The notes under the pieces were generated by a model. The model was not told the DNA's origin and made no database searches. It worked only from the letters and a program-made list of their open reading frames with translations. Made by a program: the position numbers and the translations under genes. This document shows, in pieces, positions 1 through 8,297 of a DNA stretch of 64,000 nucleotides. Source of the DNA: Bacteroidota bacterium (GTDB lineage: Bacteria > Bacteroidota > Bacteroidia > Chitinophagales > Chitinophagaceae). The first letter of the stretch is position 1; each line of letters starts with the position of its first letter. Location of the stretch: the NCBI GenBank assembly GCA_947456625.1, contig CANGQJ010000001.1, positions 225,051 through 289,050 of the forward strand, given 5' to 3'.

Positions 1-27
1 TGCTCGCTGATCTCTGAGGGTGACGCG

Positions 28-150
28 TACCCAAAGCCTTTACAAAATTCTTCGCATTTTGTTGGCATTATTGTCTCTCATCTGTTTATGTAAGCAAGCT
101 TACAACACAGCCTCGAAACAATAATGCCCTGACACTTTTGTGTCAAGGCA
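28..150 (-). repeat. tRNA 3'-flank structured element, copy 1, including terminator
   Basis: This lies directly downstream of tRNA-Leu(GAG) on the minus strand. In transcription order it holds: a terminator-like hairpin at 125-150 (TGACAC/GTGTCA core); an 11-bp perfect inverted repeat with arms at 118-128 and 64-74; between those arms a hairpin at 89-104 with stem TGTAAG/CTTACA and loop CUUG; then a 14-bp word at 28-41 (TACCCAAAGCCTTT on the plus strand) that recurs near 51886. The same architecture follows two other tRNA genes in this window. No intact gene is visible in bases 1-154. Whether the element acts as RNA or DNA is unknown. Confidence 0.65.
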
Positions 151-154
151 TTTG

Positions 155-240
155 TGCGGAAGAGGAGATTCGAACTCCCACGCCCGGGTGTGGGCGCTAC
201 CACCTCAAGGTAGTGCGTCTACCAATTTCGCCACCTCCGC
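155..240 (-). tRNA. tRNA-Leu(GAG)
   Basis: A class II tRNA cloverleaf is readable on the minus strand. It has a 7-bp acceptor stem GCGGAGG/CTTCCGC with one G-U pair, anticodon stem CTACC/GGTAG around the loop TTGAGGT giving anticodon GAG, a variable arm, a T-loop TTCGAAT and an A discriminator at 155. CCA is not encoded. It reads the leucine codons CUU and CUC. Confidence 0.96.
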
Positions 241-249
241 TAAGGGTCG

Positions 250-257
250 CAAACCTA
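250..257 (-). promoter_or_regulatory. -7 box for tRNA-Leu(GAG)
   Basis: The minus strand reads TAGGTTTG, an exact match to the Bacteroidota -7 consensus TAnnTTTG, nine bases before the mature 5' end of the tRNA. It lies just past the terminator of the upstream gene. No clear -33 TTTG was seen. Confidence 0.6.
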
Positions 258-302
258 CAAAAAAAATGAGTCTTCCCAAAGTATGAACCAAGGGAAGACT
301 CA
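258..302 (-). terminator. Rho-independent terminator of the DUF2911 gene
   Basis: An 11-bp perfect stem (TGAGTCTTCCC at 267-277 with GGGAAGACTCA at 292-302) is followed on the minus strand by a run of T. It lies 25 bases after the stop codon of the DUF2911 gene and separates that transcript from the tRNA promoter. Confidence 0.85.
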
Positions 303-326
303 CTATATATTTTAATAAAAATAATT

Positions 327-1169
327 CTAAAGTGACTCTAACAATGCTTTTCCAGATCTAACATAGTCCTGGTTATTAGCCTCCGTTGCAAGTTTAATAC
401 AAGCTTCTGCACTTGCCCTTGCACCTTTTTTATCACCCAATTCTTTTTGCACTTTTCCTTTTAATAAAAATAAATAATATGCTTTTGCGTTTGCAGCAAT
501 TGCTTTGTCAACATACACCAATGCATTATCATAATCCTTGTCTAAATCATAATAAAAATTAGCAGCAGATTGATACACATTTGGGTTTACATTCGCACCC
601 GATGTTGCTTCTTTAATTTGCTTGCGAATTGCAGGTTTAATGTCGGTTGCTACAGGGATATTTACAAGTGTATTTGCCCATTTCAAAGAAATAGTTGCGT
701 TTTCTGCATTGATATTATCTACATTAATTGTAAAAGTTTCTGTGCTGTTACTGGTTGTTTCCGACTTTACTTGAAAGCGCACCACATCCTCAGATTCTTT
801 GTAACTAAAACTTCCCCAACCATTTGAATTGGTATTAAAAATTATAGTCCATTCCTTTTCGCCAGGAATTGTAAATAAACCATAAGCACCAGCAGCTAAT
901 GTTTTGCCACCAATAGTAACTAGATCAGAAAAAGTAACTTTAGTTGCACCATTTGCACCTGTTCTCCAAACTTGACCAATAGGCGCTAATAATGAACCAT
1001 TTCCAAAAGCGGCACGGCCCTTTAAGCCAGGACGAGAATAAACTATTTCTATTTTACCTAAACCAAAATCCTGTGATAAGGTTTGAGTAGTACTTGCAGC
1101 GGGCATTTTAATTTGAGCCTGTGCACTTAATCCGATGATAGTTAAAATTGAAAAAATTATTTTTTTCAT
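327..1169 (-). CDS. DUF2911 domain-containing secreted protein
   Basis: A 280-residue protein with an N-terminal signal peptide (about residues 1-18, ending AQA-Q), so it is probably periplasmic or surface-exposed. Residues about 22-165 match the DUF2911 family: IEIVYSRPGLKGR, then GQVWRTGANGAT, then YGLFTIPGEKEWTIIFN. The C-terminal 90 or so residues are helical and TPR-like (ALVYVDKAIAAN, AEACIKLA). The family is common in Bacteroidota and has no established function. The gene is monocistronic: its own -7 box lies upstream and a strong terminator downstream. Family call is firm; role unknown. Confidence 0.85.
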   Translation of the reverse strand: MKKIIFSILTIIGLSAQAQIKMPAASTTQTLSQDFGLGKIEIVYSRPGLKGRAAFGNGSLLAPIGQVWRTGANGATKVTFSDLVTIGGKTLAAGAYGLFTIPGEKEWTIIFNTNSNGWGSFSYKESEDVVRFQVKSETTSNSTETFTINVDNINAENATISLKWANTLVNIPVATDIKPAIRKQIKEATSGANVNPNVYQSAANFYYDLDKDYDNALVYVDKAIAANAKAYYLFLLKGKVQKELGDKKGARASAEACIKLATEANNQDYVRSGKALLESL

Positions 1170-1194
1170 AATCTGTAATTTTTATTTTGAATAA

Positions 1195-1202
1195 CAAACC
1201 TA
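1195..1202 (-). promoter_or_regulatory. -7 box for the DUF2911 gene
   Basis: The minus strand reads TAGGTTTG, an exact TAnnTTTG match, 25 bases before the ATG. This gives a short untranslated leader of about 20 bases with no Shine-Dalgarno sequence. Confidence 0.6.
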
Positions 1203-1225
1203 AATGATTTTAGTTTATCAGAAGG

Positions 1226-2134
1226 TTATTTTTTTTGAAATGCAGGGTGAAAGCGGTCCAAAGTATCCCTTAGGAATTCTCTGTTAATATGGGTGTAAAT
1301 TTCTGTGGTGGTAATACTTTCATGTCCTAACATTTCTTGAACCGCTCGCAGGTCCGCGCCACCCTCTACCAAATGGGTTGCAAATGAGTGTCTAAAACTA
1401 TGTGGAGAGATAGACTTTTTAATCCCTGTTTTTAGAATGAGGTCTTTAATGATATAAAATATCATTACTCTGCTTAATCCCTTACCACGGTTGTTTAAAA
1501 ATAGTATGTCCTCACAATCCTTGGCTGGGGTTTGATGTAACCTAATAGTATCTTTATATAATTTAATATACTTAATAGCGTCAGAACCAATAGGAACTAA
1601 TCTTTCCTTGTCACCTTTGCCAATAACTCTTATAAATCCAACATCTAAGTATAGACATGAAATTTTTAAATTGATGGCTTCGGTAACACGAAGTCCCGAG
1701 CTATACATAGTTTCTAAAATTGCTTTATTTCGGCCACCTTCGGGTTTGCTTAGGTCTAATTGACCAATCATTTGCTCTATTTCTTCAAAGCTTAAAACAT
1801 CCGGCAATTTACGTCTGGTTTTAGGGGTTGGTAGTAAAGTAGTTGGATTAGTGGTGCAAATTTGTTCTAGTATGCAGTACTTAAAAAATGATTTTACTCC
1901 AGATATGATCCTAGCTTGTGATGTAGCAGCCATTTCCATGGCACCAATGGTTTGAATAAAATTTTGTAAGTCGGGTAGGGCCACATCATTAGGGCCAATT
2001 TCCTTGCCAACACTTTCAAAATAATTGGTGAGTTTATCAATATCCCTAAGGTATGCTTCAACCGAATGGGCACTTAAGGACTTTTCTAATTGAAGAAAAG
2101 CTTTAAAACCTTTTTTGTAGATAGCCCAATTCAT
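1226..2134 (-). CDS. xerD: Site-specific tyrosine recombinase XerD
   Basis: A 302-residue integrase-family protein of normal XerD length. It has the N-terminal SAM-like core-binding domain (about 1-100) and the full catalytic set in the C-terminal domain: Arg149 (SSGLRVTE), Lys173 (GKGDKER), His245 and Arg248 (HSFRH), His271 (LGHES) and nucleophile Tyr280 (IYTH). XerC/XerD resolve chromosome dimers at dif. No integrase-adjacent mobile cargo, direct repeat or attachment site is visible, so a housekeeping role is favoured over a mobile-element integrase. The ATG start gives the typical short N-terminus. Confidence 0.92.
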   Translation of the reverse strand: MNWAIYKKGFKAFLQLEKSLSAHSVEAYLRDIDKLTNYFESVGKEIGPNDVALPDLQNFIQTIGAMEMAATSQARIISGVKSFFKYCILEQICTTNPTTLLPTPKTRRKLPDVLSFEEIEQMIGQLDLSKPEGGRNKAILETMYSSGLRVTEAINLKISCLYLDVGFIRVIGKGDKERLVPIGSDAIKYIKLYKDTIRLHQTPAKDCEDILFLNNRGKGLSRVMIFYIIKDLILKTGIKKSISPHSFRHSFATHLVEGGADLRAVQEMLGHESITTTEIYTHINREFLRDTLDRFHPAFQKK

Positions 2135-2202
2135 TTCTTAATATAAAAGATTTGATAGTTAATATAGAATGAGTTTATTTCGCAACAGATTTAATCAAAG
2201 AT

Positions 2203-2700
2203 ATGCAAGTAAATTTAAGGTCATTTAGGCAAAAAGCAACTAAGAACGCAAAACAATTCAGGTCCTTTCTAACTAAATTAGACAAGCGAGCACCCAAGGG
2301 TTTGGATAATTTAGCTGAAATATTAAGCCCGCAAGTTTGGGCCGAAACCGATTGTTTAAGTTGTGCAAATTGTTGTAAAACCATGAGCCCTACTTTTACT
2401 AAAACAGATATTAAAAGAATTGCTACCCATTTAAATACAACTCCAAAAGCTTTTACTGAAAAGTATTTAGAGTATGATAAGAAGGATAAGGATTGGTTAA
2501 ATAAATTACAACCTTGTCAATTTTTAGATTTAAAAACAAACATGTGTAGTATCTATGAAGTAAGACCAGCGGATTGTGCAGGCTTCCCGCATTTAACTAA
2601 AAAGAAAATGACGGAGTATATACATGTGCATAAACAAAATATTGAGTTTTGTCCTGCTACCTATAAGATGGTTGAAAAAATGAAAGACTTAATAGGGTAA
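2203..2700 (+). CDS. YkgJ family cysteine-cluster protein (copy 1)
   Basis: A 165-residue protein with the YkgJ/UPF0153 signature: CLSCANCCK at about 50-58, then PCQFLD, CSIYEVRP.DC.GFP and a late FCP. These conserved cysteines probably bind a metal or an Fe-S/zinc cluster; the function is not known. It is divergent from xerD with only 68 bp between the starts. A second member of the family lies at 60509-61141 and shares the CxxCxxCC, PC.F, C.VYE.R and FP blocks. Its terminator appears to sit inside the coding sequence of the convergent yraN-like gene. Confidence 0.88.
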   Translation: MQVNLRSFRQKATKNAKQFRSFLTKLDKRAPKGLDNLAEILSPQVWAETDCLSCANCCKTMSPTFTKTDIKRIATHLNTTPKAFTEKYLEYDKKDKDWLNKLQPCQFLDLKTNMCSIYEVRPADCAGFPHLTKKKMTEYIHVHKQNIEFCPATYKMVEKMKDLIG

Positions 2701-2703
2701 AAT

Positions 2704-3057
2704 TTAAAAATATACGTCCTCGAAAAAATCTAAAACCCACTCACTAGTGGGTTTTTTTATAATAGCTATAAAATCAAATTGTAGCCATTTCCAATATGGA
2801 TGTTGATATTGATAATGAGCAGCAGCATTTTTCAAAAACTGCATTTTAGTTTTTGAAATCATGGTTTCGGGATATCCAAAATCAATGGATGACCTAGTTT
2901 TTACCTCAATAATATGTAACCTATTGGCCTTGCTTGCTATTATGTCTATTTCTAAATGTTTATAACGCCAATTATTTTCTAAAATTTCAAAACCATTGCT
3001 TTCTAAATATTGGCTAGCTATGTTTTCGCCAAAAAACCCAGTATCTTTGTTTTTCAT
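2704..3057 (-). CDS. YraN family (UPF0102) endonuclease-like protein
   Basis: A 117-residue protein matching YraN/UPF0102, a small restriction-endonuclease-fold family. It starts GFFGENIASQYLESNGFEIL, and the nuclease-like core LEIDIIA...HIIEVKTRSS supplies Asp38, Glu51 and Lys53. The biological substrate is uncertain. Its stop lies 3 bp from the stop of the convergent YkgJ gene. Its start is 36 bp from the manA start, divergently oriented. Confidence 0.88.
   Translation of the reverse strand: MKNKDTGFFGENIASQYLESNGFEILENNWRYKHLEIDIIASKANRLHIIEVKTRSSIDFGYPETMISKTKMQFLKNAAAHYQYQHPYWKWLQFDFIAIIKKPTSEWVLDFFEDVYF
2732..2757 (+). terminator. Terminator for the YkgJ gene, inside the yraN-like reading frame
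   Basis: AAAACCCACT, loop CACT, then AGTGGGTTTT followed by T residues forms a 10-bp stem with a T tail on the plus strand, 31 bases past the YkgJ stop. It overlaps codons of the convergent yraN-like gene (the stretch encoding IKKPTSEWVL), so one sequence serves as both protein code and terminator. Confidence 0.7.
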
Positions 3058-3093
3058 TTAACCAGTTTAAGTAAACATCGGGAAATTATTGAT

Positions 3094-4233
3094 ATGCAAA
3101 AAGCGTATAAGTTACATGGAGTTCATAGACATTATGATTGGGGAGGTACTCAATTTATACCTAGTTTAATGCAGGTTCAAAATTTGGATAATAAACCATT
3201 TGCAGAATACTGGATGGGGGCACATCCTTCGGCACCAGCACAAATTGAAACAAACAACGGCCTGCTTCCTATTAGTGAATTTGGGTCTATTCCATATTTA
3301 TTTAAAGTATTGGATGTAGCTAAAATGTTAAGTATTCAAGTGCATCCTACCAAGGAAAATGCGGTTATTGGCTTTAATCATGAGGAGCTAATGGGGGTTG
3401 CAATAAATGCGCCCAACAGAAATTATAAAGACAATAATCATAAGCCAGAAGTTATGGTAGCGCTTAGTGAATTTTGGCTTTTACACGGATTTTTAGCACC
3501 TCATTTATTGGAAGAAAGATTAAAAACTTTGCCTTATTTAAATCCACTGTTGGAACATTTTAAGGATGCTAATTACAAAGGGCTTTATGCTTACTTTATG
3601 CAATTGTCTCCATCCAATGCAGATGTGTTTTTAAAACCTTTAATGCAGGATGCAATTACTTGTGTGCAAAATGGAACAGTAAATAAATCGCATCCACATT
3701 GGTGGGCCAATAAATATTACAATGGGGTATTGCCAGAAAATAATATTGATAAAGGCATTTTCTCTATTTATATTTTAAATATAGTTCAGGTAAATAAATC
3801 AGAAGGAGTTTTTCAGGGAGCAGGTTTATTACATGCCTACTTGGAGGGACAAAATATTGAGTTAATGGCAAATAGTGACAATGTACTTAGAGGGGGACTA
3901 ACACCAAAGCATATAGACATAGAAGAATTAATGAAGCATGTATTGTTTGAGCCAACTTATCCCAATGTTTTAAAAGGGGATGTTCTTAATGCAATAGAGA
4001 CCATTTATCCTTGTCCAGTTCCCGATTTTGGTTTAAGCAAAATAGCATTAATTACAGGGGAACATTACACAATAAATTCTAAGTCGCTAGAAATGTTGTT
4101 GGTTATAGAGGGGCAAATTATCATAGATACAATAACTTATAAAGCCGGTGAAGTAGCCCTGGTAGCTGCTTTTCAGCAAATTCACATGCAAGCTACCGAA
4201 GCTTCGGTTGTATTTAAAAGCTATGTCCCTTAG
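3094..4233 (+). CDS. manA: Mannose-6-phosphate isomerase, class I
   Basis: A 379-residue type I phosphomannose isomerase, interconverting mannose-6-phosphate and fructose-6-phosphate for glycolysis or GDP-mannose synthesis. Family motifs include HYDWGG near the N-terminus, the zinc-binding QVHPTKENA, NHKPEVMVAL and the late NSDNVLRGGLTPKHID. The open frame extends upstream to 3010, but that part overlaps the divergent yraN-like gene and lacks family similarity, so I place the start at the ATG at 3094 (MQKAYKLHG). Confidence 0.92.
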   Translation: MQKAYKLHGVHRHYDWGGTQFIPSLMQVQNLDNKPFAEYWMGAHPSAPAQIETNNGLLPISEFGSIPYLFKVLDVAKMLSIQVHPTKENAVIGFNHEELMGVAINAPNRNYKDNNHKPEVMVALSEFWLLHGFLAPHLLEERLKTLPYLNPLLEHFKDANYKGLYAYFMQLSPSNADVFLKPLMQDAITCVQNGTVNKSHPHWWANKYYNGVLPENNIDKGIFSIYILNIVQVNKSEGVFQGAGLLHAYLEGQNIELMANSDNVLRGGLTPKHIDIEELMKHVLFEPTYPNVLKGDVLNAIETIYPCPVPDFGLSKIALITGEHYTINSKSLEMLLVIEGQIIIDTITYKAGEVALVAAFQQIHMQATEASVVFKSYVP

Positions 4234-4284
4234 GTTATTCACATTTGAGGAAAATCTATATCATCAAATAAGGGGCTAAAGTCT

Positions 4285-4292
4285 TATTTTTG
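4285..4292 (+). promoter_or_regulatory. -7 box for the DUF6580 gene
   Basis: TATTTTTG is an exact TAnnTTTG match 25 bases before the ATG at 4318. No convincing -33 TTTG is present at the usual spacing. Confidence 0.5.
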
Positions 4293-4317
4293 TTCTCGTT
4301 GTTATAAATAATACTTT

Positions 4318-4872
4318 ATGAAATTAAATAAACAAATTACCCTTGCTTTAGTAATCATGGTTGCAACAAGTGCATTATACCGCGTAATGCCAGGTCGTCC
4401 TTTGGGATTTGCGCCACAAATTGCAATTGCATTATTCAGTGGTTCTTTGTTTGCAAGCAAAAAGCAATACTCATTTTTATTGCCAATTGTTTCTATGTTT
4501 ATTTCTGATTTAATGTATCAGGTATTATTCAATTATGGTTTTTCAACAATACAGGGTTTTTATGCAGGTCAAATTGAAAACTACCTTTTAATTGCTGCAA
4601 CTACTGTATTTGGATTTAGTTTACAATCGGCTAAGCCAGCTAAGTTTTTAATATCATTTTTTAGTGCGCCAACCGCATACTTTTTAGTTTCAAATTTTTT
4701 AGTATGGGCTCAAGGTGGAGGTTATCATCATGCATTTACAGCTACTGGCTTATTGCAAACAATGGCCGATGGGTTACCATTTTATCCATATAGCGTAGCA
4801 AGTACTGTAGTGTTTGGTGCAGTATTGTTTGGTAGCTTCAGACTATTAGTGCCTAAATTTAAGGCAGCTTAA
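4318..4872 (+). CDS. DUF6580 family putative membrane transport protein
   Basis: A 184-residue protein with about five hydrophobic segments and the opening TSALYRVMPGRPLGFAPQIA typical of DUF6580. The fold resembles the substrate-binding S components of ECF transporters, but no energy-coupling subunit is nearby and no riboswitch is evident in the 84-bp upstream gap. The substrate is unknown. It stands alone between manA and convergent rnhA. Family call is good; transport function is inferred from the family name only. Confidence 0.75.
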   Translation: MKLNKQITLALVIMVATSALYRVMPGRPLGFAPQIAIALFSGSLFASKKQYSFLLPIVSMFISDLMYQVLFNYGFSTIQGFYAGQIENYLLIAATTVFGFSLQSAKPAKFLISFFSAPTAYFLVSNFLVWAQGGGYHHAFTATGLLQTMADGLPFYPYSVASTVVFGAVLFGSFRLLVPKFKAA

Positions 4873-4895
4873 TAATTATCTTTTTTAGTTCATTT

Positions 4896-5360
4896 TTATT
4901 CCTGCGCGGTTTCAAAAGCTGTGTCAATTTCCCAAGGTCCATTATCGGCAGCTAAAGTAGCGAGCTCATCACATCTGTTATTGTAAGGATTATCTGCATG
5001 ACCTTTAACCCAATTAAATTTTACTTTAAAAGGTTTTGCTAGTTCGTAATAAATTTTCCATAAATCTTTATTTTTCTTACCTCCCTTAAAGTCGGTCTTT
5101 ATCCAATTGTCCAACCATTTTTTTTCCACCGAATCAACAACATATTTACTATCAGTGTAAATATTAATGGGTAAGTTTTTTGTTTTTAAAGCACTCATAG
5201 CCTGAATAACAGCCTGTAATTCCATTCTATTATTAGTTGTCTTTCTAAAGGCACCAGACATTTCTTTAACTTTTTCACCCCACATTAAAATGGCACCATA
5301 TCCTCCTGGTCCAGGGTTTCCACGAGAGGATCCATCGGTATATATGACAATTTTATCCAT
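4896..5360 (-). CDS. rnhA: Ribonuclease HI
   Basis: A 154-residue RNase HI, cleaving RNA in RNA-DNA hybrids during replication and R-loop removal. The active-site acidic set is complete: Asp9 (YTDGSSRGNPGPGG), Glu47 (RMELQA), Asp70 (YTDSKYV) and Asp131, with the assisting His121 in VKGHADN. The basic handle region KKWLDNWIKTDFKGGKKNKDLW is present. Length is normal for bacterial RnhA. Confidence 0.96.
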   Translation of the reverse strand: MDKIVIYTDGSSRGNPGPGGYGAILMWGEKVKEMSGAFRKTTNNRMELQAVIQAMSALKTKNLPINIYTDSKYVVDSVEKKWLDNWIKTDFKGGKKNKDLWKIYYELAKPFKVKFNWVKGHADNPYNNRCDELATLAADNGPWEIDTAFETAQE

Positions 5361-5469
5361 TTAAGGGCGTAAACAATTGATAATTAATAATATACGTAAA
5401 TATACCTTTTTTGAAATTAATATCAAAAGCAAAAATTGTTTAATGTGTGTTTTTTACACACTAATTTTT

Positions 5470-5477
5470 TATCTTTA
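5470..5477 (+). promoter_or_regulatory. -7 box for malQ
   Basis: TATCTTTA matches TAnnTTTG except for the last base. Its position implies transcription starting at about 5482-5484, which argues against a translation start at 5483 and for the ATG at 5525. Confidence 0.45.
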
Positions 5478-5524
5478 GTCGCTTGTTTATTAATTCATTA
5501 CGATTGCTACGAAATTCTCTTACT

Positions 5525-8230
5525 ATGAAGTCTGTTAAAGTTAGTTTTCATCTAAAGTATAAGACACATTTTGGTCAGGGAATTTACATTTATGGGAACC
5601 ACGCCTCACTTGGCAATAACAATATTGAACAAGCAGTTCCCTTAGTTTATTTAAACAATGACTACTGGGTTTTACATTTAAATTTTAATTCAAACGAGGT
5701 TGCAAATAAAATAGTATATCATTATTTTATTCAAAACCAAGATGGTACCAGATCCTTTGAGGCTGGTAATGATAAGTGCATTAATTTCTTAGATATTAAA
5801 ACAAGCGAAATTGTAATTATAGATAGTTGGAATTTTACAGGTTATAAGGAAAATACTTTTTACACTGCTCCATTTGCTAATGTATTAATGAAAGGATCTG
5901 TAACAGAAAGTGAATCTTGTATTACCAATAAAACTACGCATGTTTTAAGGGTAAAAGCACCACTAATAGCACCAAATCATACGGTTTGTGTAATAGGGGA
6001 ATCAAAAATTATTGGTGCCTGGGATTCAACTAAGGCAGTAGTTTTAAATAAAATCAAAGGAACTCAATATTTTGAACTGTGTTTTGATTCCTCAAAATGC
6101 AATTTCCCATTTGTATATAAATATGGCATTTATGATTTAGATAAAAAAGAGTTTGTTCAATTTGAGGAAGGGGACAATCGTGTTATTTATGAGCCTGTTG
6201 GAAATGATAAAATAGTAATTGTAAATGATGGTTTTTTACATTATAATGCTAATAATTGGAAAGGGGCAGGTGTTGCCATTCCTGTGTTTTCATTAAGATC
6301 CGAAAAAAGTGCTGGGGTGGGTGAATTTGCAGATATTAAATTACTGGTAGATTGGGCCAATAAAGTAGGGCTTAAATTAATTCAAATTTTACCTATTAAC
6401 GATACCACTGCAACCCATACCTGGATGGACTCTTATCCCTATGCAGCTATCTCTGCCTTTGCATTGCATCCTATGTTTATACGACTAGAAAACATGCTGG
6501 AGGCTTCTCAAGAAAAATTATTACTACCTTATCAAAATAAAATTAAAGAATTAAACGCAGCAGAAAATGTAGATTATGAACAGGTCATGCAATTAAAATG
6601 GGAAGTATTGCATTTGTTGTATTCTAAAAACGGGAAAGCTACATTAGCTAGTAAAGCATTTGCAGCTTATTTTGAACAAAATAAAAACTGGTTGGTTTCT
6701 TATGCTACTTTTTCGTACCTAAGAGATTTACATGGCACCGTAGATTTTAATAATTGGCCCACCCATAACAAATACGAGGAAAAAGCAATTTCAAAATTAT
6801 TAGATCCTAACGCTAAAACTTATGATGCTATTGCTTTTTTCTATTATGTTCAATTTCACTTACATCTTCAATTATTAGATGCTACTAATTATGCGCATGA
6901 AAAAGGAGTTATTGTAAAAGGGGATATTCCAATTGGGGTGTATCGTTTTGGAGCAGATGCTTGGCAAAGTCCTAATTTATTTCATATGGATATGCAAGCC
7001 GGTGCACCACCGGATGATTTTGCAGTAAGTGGTCAAAACTGGGGATTCCCCACTTACAATTGGGAGGTTATGTCGCGTGATGGTTTTGCTTGGTGGAAGT
7101 CTAGGTTTGATCAAATGAAGTTTTACTTTGAAGCATTTAGGATAGATCATATTTTAGGTTTCTTTAGAATTTGGAGTATTCCTATGCATGCCGTGGAAGG
7201 CATTTTAGGACATTTTGTTCCTGCCATTCCTGTTTCTATAAATGAATTAAATGCCAAAGGAATTAAATGCGATCATTACCGATTAACGCATCCTTATATT
7301 AATGAAACCGTTTTGTTTCAAACCTTTGGTTATGACAATGATTTAATTAAAAAAGAATATTTAAAACATATTGGGGACGGACATTACGAATTACTTCCTG
7401 CCTTTAAAACCCAAAGACAGGTGGAAACATTATTTAGTGCAATGCCTCAGGACCAATGGCATGAAAAAATAAAGCATGGTTTATTTAGCTTAATAAGTAA
7501 TGTGATTTTAATGGACGCCGAAAAAGCAAATCATTTTCATTTTAGATTTAACATAGAGGCAACCAGTTCTTTTCAAAACTTGGATGCTACAACGCAGCAT
7601 GCATTACGTGAACTGTATGTAGATTATTTCTTTAAACGTCAGGATGCAGCATGGGAAAAAGAAGCAATGCAAAAATTACCAATGCTTAAGCTTTCAACCA
7701 ATATGTTAATTTGTGGAGAGGACTTAGGATTGGTGCCTTCCTGCGTTCCAAATGTAATGTATCAATTAGGAATTTTAAGCTTAGAAGTGCAACGTATGCC
7801 AAAGGCAAACCATAAAACTTTTTTCCATCCCAATGACGCTCCATATTTAAGTGTAGTAACTCCAAGTTCTCACGATACAAGCACTATTAGAGGATGGTGG
7901 GAAGAGGATAGGGAAAAAACACAACAATTTTACAACCATGAAATTGGACAATGGGGTGAAGCGCCAGTTCATTGTGAAGCTTGGATTAACAAAGCAATTT
8001 TGTTACAGCATTTATATTCGCCAGCTATGTGGGCAATTTTCCAATTACAAGATTATTTAGGTGTGGATGAAAGTATACGCCGAAGTGATCCAAACCAAGA
8101 GCGTATCAATGTTCCTGCCAATCCAAAACATTATTGGAGATACCGCATGCATTTAAGTTTGGAGCATTTAATTCAACAAACGGCATTTAACAGTGAGTGG
8201 AATAGTGCTATCAAATCTAGTGGTCGTTAA
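5525..8230 (+). CDS. malQ: 4-alpha-glucanotransferase with N-terminal CBM20 domains (DPE2-type)
   Basis: A 901-residue GH77 enzyme that transfers alpha-1,4-glucan segments in maltose and glycogen metabolism. Two starch-binding CBM20-like modules occupy roughly residues 1-110 (VKVSFHLKYKTHFGQGIYIYG) and 140-240 (VCVIGESKIIGAWDS). The catalytic domain follows, with the nucleophile region FEAFRIDHILGFFRIW, acid/base region LICGEDLGLVPS and SSHDTSTIRGWW. The domain order is that of plant DPE2 and some bacterial homologues, not of the shorter E. coli MalQ. The frame opens at 5483, but the ATG at 5525 starts right at the CBM. No other glycogen genes are adjacent. Confidence 0.9.
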   Translation: MKSVKVSFHLKYKTHFGQGIYIYGNHASLGNNNIEQAVPLVYLNNDYWVLHLNFNSNEVANKIVYHYFIQNQDGTRSFEAGNDKCINFLDIKTSEIVIIDSWNFTGYKENTFYTAPFANVLMKGSVTESESCITNKTTHVLRVKAPLIAPNHTVCVIGESKIIGAWDSTKAVVLNKIKGTQYFELCFDSSKCNFPFVYKYGIYDLDKKEFVQFEEGDNRVIYEPVGNDKIVIVNDGFLHYNANNWKGAGVAIPVFSLRSEKSAGVGEFADIKLLVDWANKVGLKLIQILPINDTTATHTWMDSYPYAAISAFALHPMFIRLENMLEASQEKLLLPYQNKIKELNAAENVDYEQVMQLKWEVLHLLYSKNGKATLASKAFAAYFEQNKNWLVSYATFSYLRDLHGTVDFNNWPTHNKYEEKAISKLLDPNAKTYDAIAFFYYVQFHLHLQLLDATNYAHEKGVIVKGDIPIGVYRFGADAWQSPNLFHMDMQAGAPPDDFAVSGQNWGFPTYNWEVMSRDGFAWWKSRFDQMKFYFEAFRIDHILGFFRIWSIPMHAVEGILGHFVPAIPVSINELNAKGIKCDHYRLTHPYINETVLFQTFGYDNDLIKKEYLKHIGDGHYELLPAFKTQRQVETLFSAMPQDQWHEKIKHGLFSLISNVILMDAEKANHFHFRFNIEATSSFQNLDATTQHALRELYVDYFFKRQDAAWEKEAMQKLPMLKLSTNMLICGEDLGLVPSCVPNVMYQLGILSLEVQRMPKANHKTFFHPNDAPYLSVVTPSSHDTSTIRGWWEEDREKTQQFYNHEIGQWGEAPVHCEAWINKAILLQHLYSPAMWAIFQLQDYLGVDESIRRSDPNQERINVPANPKHYWRYRMHLSLEHLIQQTAFNSEWNSAIKSSGR

Positions 8231-8297
8231 TTATTTATTAGTAGTCATAGTTTTTAATATTGCTACTTGGTTTTGTATCTTCGTAAAAATTTAACAA

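Noticed and set aside
1226..2134. Tyrosine recombinase as integrase of a mobile element next to tRNA-Leu
   Set aside because: Length and motifs fit housekeeping XerD, and no att duplication or cargo genes are present.
2175..2384. 69-residue minus-strand open frame opposite the YkgJ gene
   Set aside because: It is a shadow of the conserved YkgJ coding sequence.
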